Origin: Flavobacterium humidisoli | GTDB taxonomy: Bacteria > Bacteroidota > Bacteroidia > Flavobacteriales > Flavobacteriaceae | DNA length: 64,000 nt | NCBI RefSeq assembly: GCF_023272795.1 | Contig: NZ_CP096829.1 | Coordinates: forward strand, 4,588,001 to 4,652,000 | Direction: 5' to 3' | In this document: piece after piece, positions 27,108 to 36,408 of the stretch | How the letters are laid out: every line of letters begins with the position of its first letter | Numbering within the stretch: the stretch's first letter is position 1 | Made by a program: the position numbers and the translations under genes | Notes under the pieces: model-generated | What the model saw: the letters and a program-made list of their open reading frames with translations, nothing else | Databases searched by the model: none | Told to the model about the DNA's origin: nothing

Positions 27108-27257
27108 CAAGTTGCAAAGGTGCAGAGGTGCAGAGGAACAGAGGTTTCTTTACTTTGAACTCATAATCTTTGCCACTTGAACTTCAATAAAAAAGTACCG
27201 CTGGGATAAAAGTTAAAAAAACTTTGAACCTTTGTCCCTTTGTCACTTTGAACCTTC
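27108..27257. repeat. Intergenic repeat of the 'ttgcaaaggtgcagagg' family
   Basis: The left segment 27108-27150 (purine-rich, containing 'tgcagagg' twice) and right segment 27221-27257 ('actttgaacctttg' and similar) form an imperfect long hairpin. A related element lies at 48812-48971. It separates the MaoC and permease genes. Confidence 0.6.
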
Positions 27258-27286
27258 AAAAAAACAACTAAAAAACTATCTAAAAA

Positions 27287-28591
27287 ATGCAAATTACAAA
27301 CCAAGCCGGGGATCAACATCAAGTGCCGACAGAAGGCGGAAATCAAAAACAATATCTTCTTCCTTTTATTTTAGTTACATGCCTATTTTTTCTTTGGGGA
27401 ATGGCGCACAATCTAGATTCTGTATTAATTCCGCACCTAAAAAAAGCCTGTGAATTAAACAACCGCCAATCTACTTTAATTGATACCTCAGTTTTCTTTG
27501 CTTATTTTATTATGGCGATTCCTGCCGGAATGCTTATTAAAAGATTTGGTTATAAAAACAGTATTATAACAGGATTGCTGGTTTTTGCTGTTGGAGCATT
27601 TCTATTTGTACCTGCAGCCAATACGAGAACTTACGAATTGTTTCTATTTGCCTTATTTGTAATTGGATGTGGTTTGACGATTTTAGAAACAAGTGCAAAT
27701 CCATATGCTGCGATATTAGGACCAGCTGAATCTTCTTCTAAACGATTGAATTTAGCAGCTTCTTTCAACGGTTTGGCAGCAATGGTTGCTCCAATTGTAG
27801 GTTCATTATTTATTCTTTCTGGAACAAATCATACGCCAGAACAAATGGCTGCGATGCCAGAAGCCGAAAAAGCGGCCTATTTATTAGGAGAAGCTGCTTC
27901 TGTAAAAATGCCATATATCGTATTAGGAAGTATTTTGGTTTTGGTTGCCATTATTTTCTACTTCGTACAATTGCCGTCAATGAAAGCAACACATACCGAA
28001 GCTGAAATTAAACCGGGATTTTTCTCTGTTTTAAAATTTAGACATTTAAGCTGGGGAGTTGCTGCCCAATTTTTCTATGTTGGTGCACAAGTTTGTATTA
28101 CAAGTTTCTTTATCAGAATTGCACAGCAAGGTGCTGGATTAGACGAAAAAACGGCAGGATATTATCTAGGAATCTACGGTTTCCTTTTTATGGCAGGACG
28201 TTTTATTGGGACATTCTTTTTGCGTTATGTAAAAGATTACGTTTTACTGTCAATCTACTGCGTAATGAGTGTTTTATTATGTTTAGTAGCTATTTATGGC
28301 TCTGGAATTGTAGTTATTTACGCTCTTGGAGGAATCGGATTTTTCATGTCAATCATGTTCCCAACTATTTTCTCATTAGGAATTAAAGGTTTAAAATCGA
28401 ATACAGAAACAGGTTCTTCTTGGTTGGTAATGTCAATTGTTGGGGGAGCTATTATTCCGTACGGAATGGGGACTTTAATCGATATGAACCATGATGACAT
28501 TCAATCAGGATATATTATTCCGTTAATTTGCTTTTTGATTATTCTTTCTTTCGGAGCTTTTGGCCATAAAGTGAAAACAGTTTCGGAATAA
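27287..28591 (+). CDS. fucP: L-fucose:H+ symporter family permease (FucP-like MFS)
   Basis: A 434-residue inner-membrane transporter with 12 predicted segments. The FucP signature is clear: LFFLWGMAHNLDSVLIPHL (with the membrane Asp), IDTSVFFAYFIMAIPAGMLI, RFGYKNSIITGLL and CGLTILETSANPYAAILGP (with the conserved Glu). These match the acidic residues needed for proton-coupled fucose uptake in FucP. FucP-family proteins in Bacteroidota also carry other sugars, so fucose is likely but not certain. It is the last gene of the rightward set and gives the strongest hint that the locus handles a 6-deoxy sugar. Confidence 0.88.
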   Translation: MQITNQAGDQHQVPTEGGNQKQYLLPFILVTCLFFLWGMAHNLDSVLIPHLKKACELNNRQSTLIDTSVFFAYFIMAIPAGMLIKRFGYKNSIITGLLVFAVGAFLFVPAANTRTYELFLFALFVIGCGLTILETSANPYAAILGPAESSSKRLNLAASFNGLAAMVAPIVGSLFILSGTNHTPEQMAAMPEAEKAAYLLGEAASVKMPYIVLGSILVLVAIIFYFVQLPSMKATHTEAEIKPGFFSVLKFRHLSWGVAAQFFYVGAQVCITSFFIRIAQQGAGLDEKTAGYYLGIYGFLFMAGRFIGTFFLRYVKDYVLLSIYCVMSVLLCLVAIYGSGIVVIYALGGIGFFMSIMFPTIFSLGIKGLKSNTETGSSWLVMSIVGGAIIPYGMGTLIDMNHDDIQSGYIIPLICFLIILSFGAFGHKVKTVSE

Positions 28592-28612
28592 TTTTAGATA
28601 TATTATAAAATC

Positions 28613-28644
28613 AAAAACGTCCCGAAATTCGGGACGTTTTTTTT
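28613..28644. terminator. Bidirectional terminator
   Basis: A strong hairpin with stem acgtccc/gggacgt around gaaattc, an A-run before it and a long T-run after. It lies between convergent genes ending at 28591 (+) and 28658 (-). Confidence 0.85.
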
Positions 28645-28657
28645 TTAGTCATGTTTA

Positions 28658-29158
28658 TTAATGGTGTTTGCCATTACCGTGATCGTGGTTCTTGTCTGAC
28701 TGTTGTTTGGAGTTATTATTTCCTTTGTTTTTTCCTTTATTATCTTTATCATTTCCGTAATGATTTCCGTTGTTGCCTTTCGGTTTTTCTCCTCTATTTT
28801 TTTGAGGTTTTCCGTGGTAACCTTTAGGATATTCGGCTCTATGTTTTGTGTGATAGTAATAAGGAGAATCTCCTCTGTAATCAGTCAAAACTACTTTGTA
28901 TCCTGAATATAAATCATATCCTCTATATCTTGACGGAAGTCTTTTTTCACGAACCCATTTCCCGCTGTTATCGTAAATAAATACGCTTTGATTTACATCA
29001 TAATATACATCAATGTCTGGCAAGTAATAATACCTGCTGTCGTCATAACCCTGTGGACCCCAATTAGGCGGTGTTCCAATGTTTACGTTTATCGATACTT
29101 GCGCATGAGCAAAAAATACACTCATAAAAAGCATTGAGGCGAATACTAACTTTTTCAT
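28658..29158 (-). CDS. Small secreted protein with His/Asn/Lys/Gly-rich tail
   Basis: A 166-residue exported protein (signal peptide about 1-19, ending AHAQ). The middle part (about 25-105) is rich in Tyr and Asp: YYYLPDIDVYYDVNQSVFIY, GKWVREKRLPSRYRGYDLY. The last 55 residues are low-complexity, Gly/Asn/Lys/His-rich and end KNHDHGNGKHH, suggesting metal or polyanion binding. Similar small secreted proteins are common in Flavobacterium; I do not recognise a function. It is flanked by terminators on both sides, so it is probably transcribed alone. Confidence 0.78.
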   Translation of the reverse strand: MKKLVFASMLFMSVFFAHAQVSINVNIGTPPNWGPQGYDDSRYYYLPDIDVYYDVNQSVFIYDNSGKWVREKRLPSRYRGYDLYSGYKVVLTDYRGDSPYYYHTKHRAEYPKGYHGKPQKNRGEKPKGNNGNHYGNDKDNKGKNKGNNNSKQQSDKNHDHGNGKHH

Positions 29159-29293
29159 GTCTTTAGAATTTAAATGTTAATTGTAGTAGATATAAATCGA
29201 AAGTAATGCCAAAAATTTGCGTGATAAGCATTCATTATACAAAATTACTAAACTAATCGACGAAGAGTGCTTTTTAAACGATATACCTTTCAA

Positions 29294-29323
29294 AAAAACG
29301 TCTCAAAAATTTGAGACGTTTTT
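29294..29323. terminator. Terminator of the efflux operon
   Basis: The hairpin aaaaacgtctcaa-(aaat)-ttgagacgttttt has A-runs and T-runs on either side. It lies just after the stop of the leftward outer-membrane efflux gene at 29338. Confidence 0.85.
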
Positions 29324-29337
29324 ATCATTATAAACAA

Positions 29338-30744
29338 TTATTTCCAACCACCACCCAACGCTCTGTACAAATTAATAACAGCCTGTAATTTTTGAAGATT
29401 ATCATTAACTCCGTTTAATTGTGCTGCTAAAAGGTTTTGCTGCGATGTTAATACATCTGTATAATTAGTTGCTGAACTATATTCTAAAAGCTCTTGCGTA
29501 AAGTCTACTGCTTTTTCTAAAGCTGCAATCTGTTTCGCTCTAGAATCTTCTTTTTCAACAGCCATCTGGTACGCGTACAAGGCATTCGAAACTTCCTGAC
29601 CCGCTACTAAAAGACTTTGCTGGAAATTATTGTATGCTTGCAATTGTTGCGACTGTGCTGTTGTAAGTCTCATTTTATTTAAGCCATGATTGAATAAAGG
29701 CTGTGTTAATCCTCCAATAATAGAATAAAAAATAGAATGGCTGAAGAAGTCATTCAATTCTAAATTTGAAAATCCCGTACTTGCAGTAAGCGTCAGACTT
29801 GGATAAAAATAAGTTTTAGCCAAATTAGTAGACTCAAAAGCCACTCTGAAATTAAATTCCGCTTGACGGACATCAGGACGGTTATTCAATAACTGAGCAG
29901 GCATTCCGATTGCGATTTTTTCAGGAATAATCTGTGATCCTAAAACTCCTCTGTCAATTGGTCCAGGTCCTTGCCCTAGTAAGATATTTAAAGCATTTTC
30001 GGTTTCACGAATGCTTTGTTTCAAATCTGGAATTAAAACTTCTGCCGCATGCTGATTGGCTTCACTCTGAACAACCGCCGCTCCAGTTACAATTGCACCT
30101 TCTTTTAAAGCTTTAATCGTTTCAACGTTTTCAATACGGCTTTTTAAGGTTTCTTCCGTGATTTTTAGTGATTCATCATACGATAATAGCAAGAAGTAAT
30201 TATTGGCAATATCGGCAATTAATTGCGTTTGAACTGCTTGTTTTGCAGCATCAGAAGCTAAATAGGTTGCCAAAGCGGCTCTCTTGGAACTGCTTAATTT
30301 TCCCCATACATCAATCTCCCAAGAACTGCTTACTCCTAATTTGTAAGTTGTTGTTAAGGTATTAATATTGATTCCAGCTGGAAAGTTTAATCCTGCCTGA
30401 GATTGCTTGTTATGCGTTACATTGGCGTCTAATTGCAGGCTTGGGTAATAAGCCAATTTACTTTGACGCAAAGAAGCTCTTGCCTGAACAATATTCTCAA
30501 TTGCATTTTTCAGATTCAGGTTTTGTTCTAAACCTTTTTGAATTAATGCATTTAACTTTTCATCTTTAAAAACAGTATTCCAAGGCATGTCGGCAATTGT
30601 AGTTGAATCAGTTGTTGACTGATCGCGGTACAATTGATCTGTTTTTAAAGTAGTGGGACGTTCGTATTTCTTGGTAACAGAGCACGCACTAATAAGTGCG
30701 GCTGTTATTACCAGTAGAATATATTTATTTGAACTATTCGTCAT
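29338..30744 (-). CDS. TolC/NodT-family outer-membrane efflux lipoprotein
   Basis: A 468-residue outer-membrane channel of a tripartite pump. It has a lipoprotein signal with lipobox ISAC at about residue 21. Two long coiled-coil OEP repeats follow, for example IQKGLEQNLNLKNAIENIVQ and LLNNRPDVRQAEFNFRVAFE, the latter being a hallmark of the NodT/OprM group. It is the third gene of the operon, 18 bp after the RND pump gene, and a terminator follows. Confidence 0.92.
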   Translation of the reverse strand: MTNSSNKYILLVITAALISACSVTKKYERPTTLKTDQLYRDQSTTDSTTIADMPWNTVFKDEKLNALIQKGLEQNLNLKNAIENIVQARASLRQSKLAYYPSLQLDANVTHNKQSQAGLNFPAGININTLTTTYKLGVSSSWEIDVWGKLSSSKRAALATYLASDAAKQAVQTQLIADIANNYFLLLSYDESLKITEETLKSRIENVETIKALKEGAIVTGAAVVQSEANQHAAEVLIPDLKQSIRETENALNILLGQGPGPIDRGVLGSQIIPEKIAIGMPAQLLNNRPDVRQAEFNFRVAFESTNLAKTYFYPSLTLTASTGFSNLELNDFFSHSIFYSIIGGLTQPLFNHGLNKMRLTTAQSQQLQAYNNFQQSLLVAGQEVSNALYAYQMAVEKEDSRAKQIAALEKAVDFTQELLEYSSATNYTDVLTSQQNLLAAQLNGVNDNLQKLQAVINLYRALGGGWK

Positions 30745-30762
30745 TTTTCTTGTAATTAAATT

Positions 30763-33700
30763 TTACTCTTTGTGCGCTTCTATTAAATGAATTTCGTCTT
30801 CATCGTCGTCGTCGTCATCATAACCATCTTTCGCTGGACCGCTTATTCTTTCTTGTAAATTTTGGAAAATGATAAACAGAACCGGAATAACAAATACTCC
30901 TAAAATAGTTCCAATTAACATACCTCCAACAGCCCCAGTACCAATTGATTTATTACCAACAGCTCCTGCTCCAGAAGCAAACATTAATGGTACCAATCCT
31001 AAAATAAAGGCAAATGAGGTCATTAAAATTGGACGTAAACGTGCTACAGCTCCTTCAATTGCAGCTTGTACAACCGGCAATCCTTTACGCCTTCTATCCA
31101 AAGCAAATTCGACAATCAAAATACCGTTCTTCGCCAGAAGTCCGATCAGCATGATTAAGGAAATCTGCAGGTAAATATTACTGTTCAGTTTGAAAATAAT
31201 CGAAAATAAATAAGCTCCCGCCAATCCAAACGGAATTGAGAATAATACTGCGAATGGCAAAATATAACTTTCATACTGTGCACTTAACAAGAAATAAACG
31301 AATACCAAACACAAGATGAAAATGAAAATCGTCTCACTTCCTGATGCTAATTCCTCACGTGTTAAACCTGAGAATTCGTAACCATAACCCGCAGGAAGAC
31401 TCTCTGCAGCTACTTCCTGAATTGCTTTAATAGCATCTCCAGAGCTGTAACCCGGTTTTGGCGCACCTGTAATCGAAATTGACGTAAATAAGTTAAATCT
31501 CGAAATAGATTCTGGTCCAAAAACTCTTGTCATTTTTACAAACTCGGTAATTGGCGCCATATTTCCTGCACTATTTCTAACAAATATCTTATTCAACCCT
31601 TCAGTATTAGCTCTAAATTCTGGAGCTGCCTGAACCATTACACGATATTGTTTCCCGAATTTGTTGAAATTCGAAGCGTACAATCCACCATAATATCCTT
31701 GCATAGTAGATAAAATCGTATTAATAGAAACTCCTGCATCTTTCGCTTTCGCTAAATTAATATCCATCATATACTGCGGGAAACCAGGGTTAAATGGTGT
31801 AGTTGCATATTGAATTTCTGGACGCTCAGATAATTTTGCTAAGAACTCGTTATTCACTTTATAGAATTCAGAAGTGGTATGGCCACCTTTATCCTGCAAT
31901 TGGAATTCAAATCCACCACTTTGTCCAAAACCTTGAATAGTTGGAGGCGAAATGAAGAAGATACTTGCTTCTCGAATACCGCTTGTTTTAGCAAAAAGCT
32001 GTCCGATTACATCATCAACACTTAGATCACGCTGATCCCACGGATATAATTTCACAATAACCATACTATAAGCACTACCTGCTCCAGCGGTAAAGTTCTG
32101 CCCGACAATACGAAGTGTATTTTTAACTCCCGGAATTGTCTTTGCAATACTATCTACTCTTTTTGCTATAATATCTGAACGCTCCATAGAAGCTGATGGC
32201 GGCAAACTAATATTAGCAAAAACAGTTCCCTGATCCTCTGAAGGAACGAAAGCAGATGGCGTAGTTTTCATCATATAAACCAATGCGATACCAGCAATTA
32301 TAATCGAAGCTAATGCAATCCATTTTTTTACAGAAAGAAAACTTACTGAACGTTTGTATCTAGCGGTAACATTATCGAATGCAACGTTAAATGAAGTGTA
32401 AAAACGCTGTAAATAACTTTTATGTTTATGATCGTCGGCATGCGGTTTTAATAAAAGCGCACATAAAGCCGGACTCAAAGTCAAGGCGTTTACTGCCGAA
32501 AGAATAATCGCAACGGCCAGTGTAATACCAAACTGTTTGTAGAAAACCCCAGTTGATCCACCAATAAAAGTTACTGGAATAAATACCGCAGCCATTACCA
32601 ATGTAATCGAAATAATTGCTCCGGAGATTTCGTCCATAGCATGAATCGTCGCTTTTTTAGCCGATTTATATCCGTGATCGAGTTTGGCGTGAACGGCCTC
32701 GACGACGACAATCGCATCATCGACCACGATACCAATGGCGAGAACCATCGCAAAAAGCGTCAATAAGTTGATCGTAAATCCGAATAAATTCAGGAAGAAA
32801 AATGTTCCCACAATCGCAACCGGAACTGCAATTGCTGGAATTAACGTAGATCTAAAATCTTGAAGGAAAATAAATACTACGATGAAAACCAATATAAAGG
32901 CTTCAACCAAAGTATGGATTACTTTTTCGATGGAAGCATCCAAGTTTTCGTTAACGTCCACCATGATAGTGTACTTCATTCCTTTTGGAAAACTTTTTGC
33001 CGCTTCTTCAATCAGCTTTTTAGAATTGATAATTACGTCACGTGCATTTGATCCGGGCGTCTGGCTGATTGCCATCGCTGCCGATTCTACACCGTTTGTT
33101 TTAATTGTTGACGAATAACTTAAAGATCCTAATTCAACTTTAGCCACATCTTTAAGTCTCAGCATCTGTCCATTTCCAACAGATTTTATAACAATGTCCC
33201 CAAATTCCTCAGCACTTGTTAAACGTCCTTTATATTTAATTACATATTGAAACGCCTGATTTCCGTTTTCACCAAATTTACCTGGTGCTGCTTCGATATT
33301 TTGTTCGGCTAAAGCTGCCGAAATATCACTTGGAATCAGTTTATATTGCTGCATTACATCTGGTTTCAACCAGATTCTCATCGAGTAATCTTTTGCACCA
33401 AAAACGGTTACATCTCCTACCCCAACAACACGCTGAATTTGGGGTACAAGGTTAATCTTTGCATAGTTTTGAAGAAAAGTCTGATCATACGCTTTATCAT
33501 CACTATATAAAGAGAAAATCAATAAGTTACTACTCTGGCTTTTGGTTACTGTAACCCCAGCCTGAGTTACCTCTACTGGCAGTAAACTTGTTGCTCTTGA
33601 AACCCTGTTCTGAACGTTAACCGCTGCTAAGTCAGGATTTGTTCCTACTTTAAAGAAAACTTTGATCGAAGCATTTCCATCATTTGTTGCTGTAGAAGTC

Positions 33701-33933
33701 ATGTAAGTCATGTTTTCTACACCATTAATTTGTTCTTCCAACGGAATAACGATACTTTTCAGTACTACATCAGCATTGGCTCCTGTATAACTTGCTGCAA
33801 CGTTTACAGTTGGAGGCGCAATATCTGGATATTGCGATATCGGTAACTCAATTAGGCCTAAAACACCTAAGATGACGATAATAACAGATATTACCGTCGA
33901 GAGTACGGGTCTTTGTATAAATTTTTTAAACAT
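30763..33933 (-). CDS. RND efflux pump, HAE-1 (AcrB/MexB) type
   Basis: A 1056-residue inner-membrane proton/drug antiporter. It begins MFKKFIQRPVLSTVISVII. The proton-relay Asp pair is visible in GIVVDDAIVVVEAVHA, preceded by LTLFAMVLAI. The repeated halves, IMTSFAFILGLVPLM and GGMLIGTILGVFVIPVLF are typical of hydrophobic and amphiphilic drug exporters, not metal pumps. The C-terminal tail is a run of Asp/Glu (DDDDDDEDE). It lies between the adaptor and channel genes, 5 and 18 bp away. Confidence 0.95.
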   Translation of the reverse strand: MFKKFIQRPVLSTVISVIIVILGVLGLIELPISQYPDIAPPTVNVAASYTGANADVVLKSIVIPLEEQINGVENMTYMTSTATNDGNASIKVFFKVGTNPDLAAVNVQNRVSRATSLLPVEVTQAGVTVTKSQSSNLLIFSLYSDDKAYDQTFLQNYAKINLVPQIQRVVGVGDVTVFGAKDYSMRIWLKPDVMQQYKLIPSDISAALAEQNIEAAPGKFGENGNQAFQYVIKYKGRLTSAEEFGDIVIKSVGNGQMLRLKDVAKVELGSLSYSSTIKTNGVESAAMAISQTPGSNARDVIINSKKLIEEAAKSFPKGMKYTIMVDVNENLDASIEKVIHTLVEAFILVFIVVFIFLQDFRSTLIPAIAVPVAIVGTFFFLNLFGFTINLLTLFAMVLAIGIVVDDAIVVVEAVHAKLDHGYKSAKKATIHAMDEISGAIISITLVMAAVFIPVTFIGGSTGVFYKQFGITLAVAIILSAVNALTLSPALCALLLKPHADDHKHKSYLQRFYTSFNVAFDNVTARYKRSVSFLSVKKWIALASIIIAGIALVYMMKTTPSAFVPSEDQGTVFANISLPPSASMERSDIIAKRVDSIAKTIPGVKNTLRIVGQNFTAGAGSAYSMVIVKLYPWDQRDLSVDDVIGQLFAKTSGIREASIFFISPPTIQGFGQSGGFEFQLQDKGGHTTSEFYKVNNEFLAKLSERPEIQYATTPFNPGFPQYMMDINLAKAKDAGVSINTILSTMQGYYGGLYASNFNKFGKQYRVMVQAAPEFRANTEGLNKIFVRNSAGNMAPITEFVKMTRVFGPESISRFNLFTSISITGAPKPGYSSGDAIKAIQEVAAESLPAGYGYEFSGLTREELASGSETIFIFILCLVFVYFLLSAQYESYILPFAVLFSIPFGLAGAYLFSIIFKLNSNIYLQISLIMLIGLLAKNGILIVEFALDRRRKGLPVVQAAIEGAVARLRPILMTSFAFILGLVPLMFASGAGAVGNKSIGTGAVGGMLIGTILGVFVIPVLFIIFQNLQERISGPAKDGYDDDDDDEDEIHLIEAHKE

Positions 33934-33938
33934 TTTCT

Positions 33939-35093
33939 TTATTTTAAATCGGCGTAAACTTTTTCTGGGCTTTGATTTTGAGCTTTAATTTCAGTTCCTT
34001 CTTTTAATGAGGCTACTCCTTCTAGTACAATTTCATCTCCAGGATTTAAACCGCTTGTAACTACATAATAATTACCTGCTGAATTTTCTAGAACCGTGAT
34101 ATTCGCATTTCTTGTTTTCTTGTCTTTACCTACAACTACTGCAAACATTTTATCTTGTAATTCAAAAGTGGCACTTTGAGGAATAATCAAAGCCTCTTTT
34201 ACATCAGTCGGAATACGAACTGTTGTACTGCTTCCGCTTCTAATAATTCCTTTTGGATTTGCGAAACGTGCTCTAACGTTTACTGTACCAGTTTCTGTAT
34301 TGATTAATCCGTTTACCGTCTCGATATTTCCTTTTTGATCGTATAATGAACCATCAGAAAGCAATAAAGAAACTGCTGGCATACTTTTGATTTTTTGGTT
34401 TAATGAACCTCCTGCATCTTTAGTGAAATTTAGCAGTGCTTTTTCATTCATTGCAAAATAAGCGTACACGTTGCCAATACTTGAAACTGTCGTTAAAGGT
34501 TCTGCAGTGTTAGAGCTTACCAAACTTCCTAAACGGAAAGGAATTGATCCCACAACTCCATTTACTGGGCTTGTAACTGTTGTATATCCTAAATTTACTT
34601 TGGCATTTACTAAAGCTGCATTTGCCTGCGCTAAAGATGCCATAGCAGACTCATAAGTATATTGAGCCGACTCTAAATCGTATTTGCTGATAATGCCTTT
34701 TTCAACCAAAGGCTTTACTTTATTTACAGCCAATTTTGCTGTACTCACCTCTGCTTGAGCACTTTTAATGCTTGCTGTTGCAGTACGAACCTGCTGCTCA
34801 TATTCTGGTGCACTAATCTTAAATAATGGCTGGCCAGCTTTTACTACTGCTCCTTCATCAACATAAATCTTATCGATGTACCCTTCCACTCTTGGACGAA
34901 TTTCTATATTTTGCTGTCCTTGTATACTAGCAGGAAAATCGCTGTTTAACGTAGCTGATTCTGGCTGTAATGTAACAGTCTTATATTCTTTAATCTGAGG
35001 TGCACCTCCGGCTTGAGCGGATTTATCATTTTTACCGCAAGAAGCGATAATAAGTGATGCTGCAAGGATGCTTAAAAATGATTGCTTATTCAT
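33939..35093 (-). CDS. RND pump periplasmic adaptor (AcrA/MexA type) lipoprotein
   Basis: I take the start at 35093 (MNKQSFLSILAASLIIASCG) because it gives a clean lipoprotein signal with lipobox IASC; the upstream ATG at 35153 adds 20 residues that spoil it. The mature part has the lipoyl halves (IEIRPRVEGYIDKIYVDEG, then VVKAGQPLFKIS), an alpha-hairpin about 85-170, and TSPVNGVVGSIPFRLGSLV. It is the first gene of the pump operon. The divergent sensor kinase at 35359 is a likely partner in regulation. Confidence 0.93.
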   Translation of the reverse strand: MNKQSFLSILAASLIIASCGKNDKSAQAGGAPQIKEYKTVTLQPESATLNSDFPASIQGQQNIEIRPRVEGYIDKIYVDEGAVVKAGQPLFKISAPEYEQQVRTATASIKSAQAEVSTAKLAVNKVKPLVEKGIISKYDLESAQYTYESAMASLAQANAALVNAKVNLGYTTVTSPVNGVVGSIPFRLGSLVSSNTAEPLTTVSSIGNVYAYFAMNEKALLNFTKDAGGSLNQKIKSMPAVSLLLSDGSLYDQKGNIETVNGLINTETGTVNVRARFANPKGIIRSGSSTTVRIPTDVKEALIIPQSATFELQDKMFAVVVGKDKKTRNANITVLENSAGNYYVVTSGLNPGDEIVLEGVASLKEGTEIKAQNQSPEKVYADLK

Positions 35094-35358
35094 TGTGAAA
35101 AATGTGTAATTATCGATTATATGACAACAAAAGAAATAAAATATAATATACAAAATTTTTCAAATAGACGAAGAGCAAAAGATAATCGATAAAGGCAAGA
35201 TGAGAACCGATGGAATTTTTTTAAATATTAAACAAGTGTTTAATTTTTATCCCGTCGGCTCTAAAATGCTTTTTAGAGACTCTAAAACGAGGTTTAGCGA
35301 TTGCCAAATTTTCATATTCAAATAAAATGTAATATTGCCCTAAAAATCACAAATTATA

Positions 35359-36408
35359 ATGGCACCAAACTTTTTTAGACCTTATTTATTTACTGGACTA
35401 CACATTCTTGGCTGGTCTCTATTAGGGTATCTTATGCTGTTTTATATTCCACTAACATGGAATGTTGTGCTTCCGCAAGCATTCTGGCTTTGGCAGAGTA
35501 TTATATTGTTTTTATTAATGATTCTTTTTTATTCTACGGCAAAAAAAATAGTTCCAAAAACCATTATTAGAGACAATACTTCGGCATTCTTAGTTTGGGC
35601 ATTTGCTGCAATTATTGCCATGCAATTAATTGCCTATTTTTATACATCGCAAACCGATCTTCATAATCAAATCAGCAAGGCTATTGGCTTTAAAAAATAT
35701 AAAAATCCGTATTTTGATAATTACGTATTTACTTTGACATTATTGGTTTTAGGAATAAGCACCAGTTGGGCAATGTTAACGCATTGGCAAAAGGCGGCAC
35801 AGCATAAACAGAAACTAGAACAAGACAAAACAATGGCAGAATTGGCCATGTTGAAAGCGCAAATTAATCCGCATTTTTTCTTTAACTCTTTGAATAGCAT
35901 TTATTCTTTGACTTATACTGATATCGAAGATTCTAGAAATGCACTGCATACTTTAAGCCGAATGATGCGTTACTTGCTTTACAGTACAGAAGGCGAACGA
36001 ACGACATTACTTAAAGAGGTAGAATTCTTAAAAGATTTCATTGCTCTGATGAAACTTCGTGCCAATAGCAAATTGACTATCAACACAGAAATCCCCGAAA
36101 AACTACACGATTATCCAATTGTTCCGATGTTATTATTACCTTTAGTAGAAAATGCGTTTAAGCATGGCGTTCATGCGACTGATAAAAGTGAAATACACAT
36201 TAAACTTTCGCAAAATAATACACATCTAGAATTTGAAGTAGAAAATACTTTTTTCGAAAAAACATCGGTTTCAGATGAAGGCGGAATTGGTTTAACCAAC
36301 ACCAAACGCAGATTGCAATTGATTTATCCAAATCAGCATTATATATCTTTTGGAGTTACCGATCATGGAACATATAACATTAAACTCAAAATAACTTTAG
36401 AGCAATGA
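35359..36408 (+). CDS. LytS/YehU-type sensor histidine kinase
   Basis: A 349-residue inner-membrane kinase with four predicted membrane segments in residues 1-145 and no large periplasmic domain. The His_kinase motif is LKAQINPHFFFNSLNSIYSL (phospho-accepting His near 172). The ATPase region has LLPLVENAFKHGV (N box) and EGGIGLTNTKRRL (G box). It overlaps the response-regulator start by 4 nt. Being divergent from the RND operon across 265 bp, it may sense membrane stress or a pump substrate. Confidence 0.93.
   Translation: MAPNFFRPYLFTGLHILGWSLLGYLMLFYIPLTWNVVLPQAFWLWQSIILFLLMILFYSTAKKIVPKTIIRDNTSAFLVWAFAAIIAMQLIAYFYTSQTDLHNQISKAIGFKKYKNPYFDNYVFTLTLLVLGISTSWAMLTHWQKAAQHKQKLEQDKTMAELAMLKAQINPHFFFNSLNSIYSLTYTDIEDSRNALHTLSRMMRYLLYSTEGERTTLLKEVEFLKDFIALMKLRANSKLTINTEIPEKLHDYPIVPMLLLPLVENAFKHGVHATDKSEIHIKLSQNNTHLEFEVENTFFEKTSVSDEGGIGLTNTKRRLQLIYPNQHYISFGVTDHGTYNIKLKITLEQ

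Noticed and set aside
35094..35153. Longer N-terminus of the RND adaptor
   Set aside because: The start at 35093 gives a proper lipoprotein signal; the upstream extension is an aromatic-rich leader without sense.
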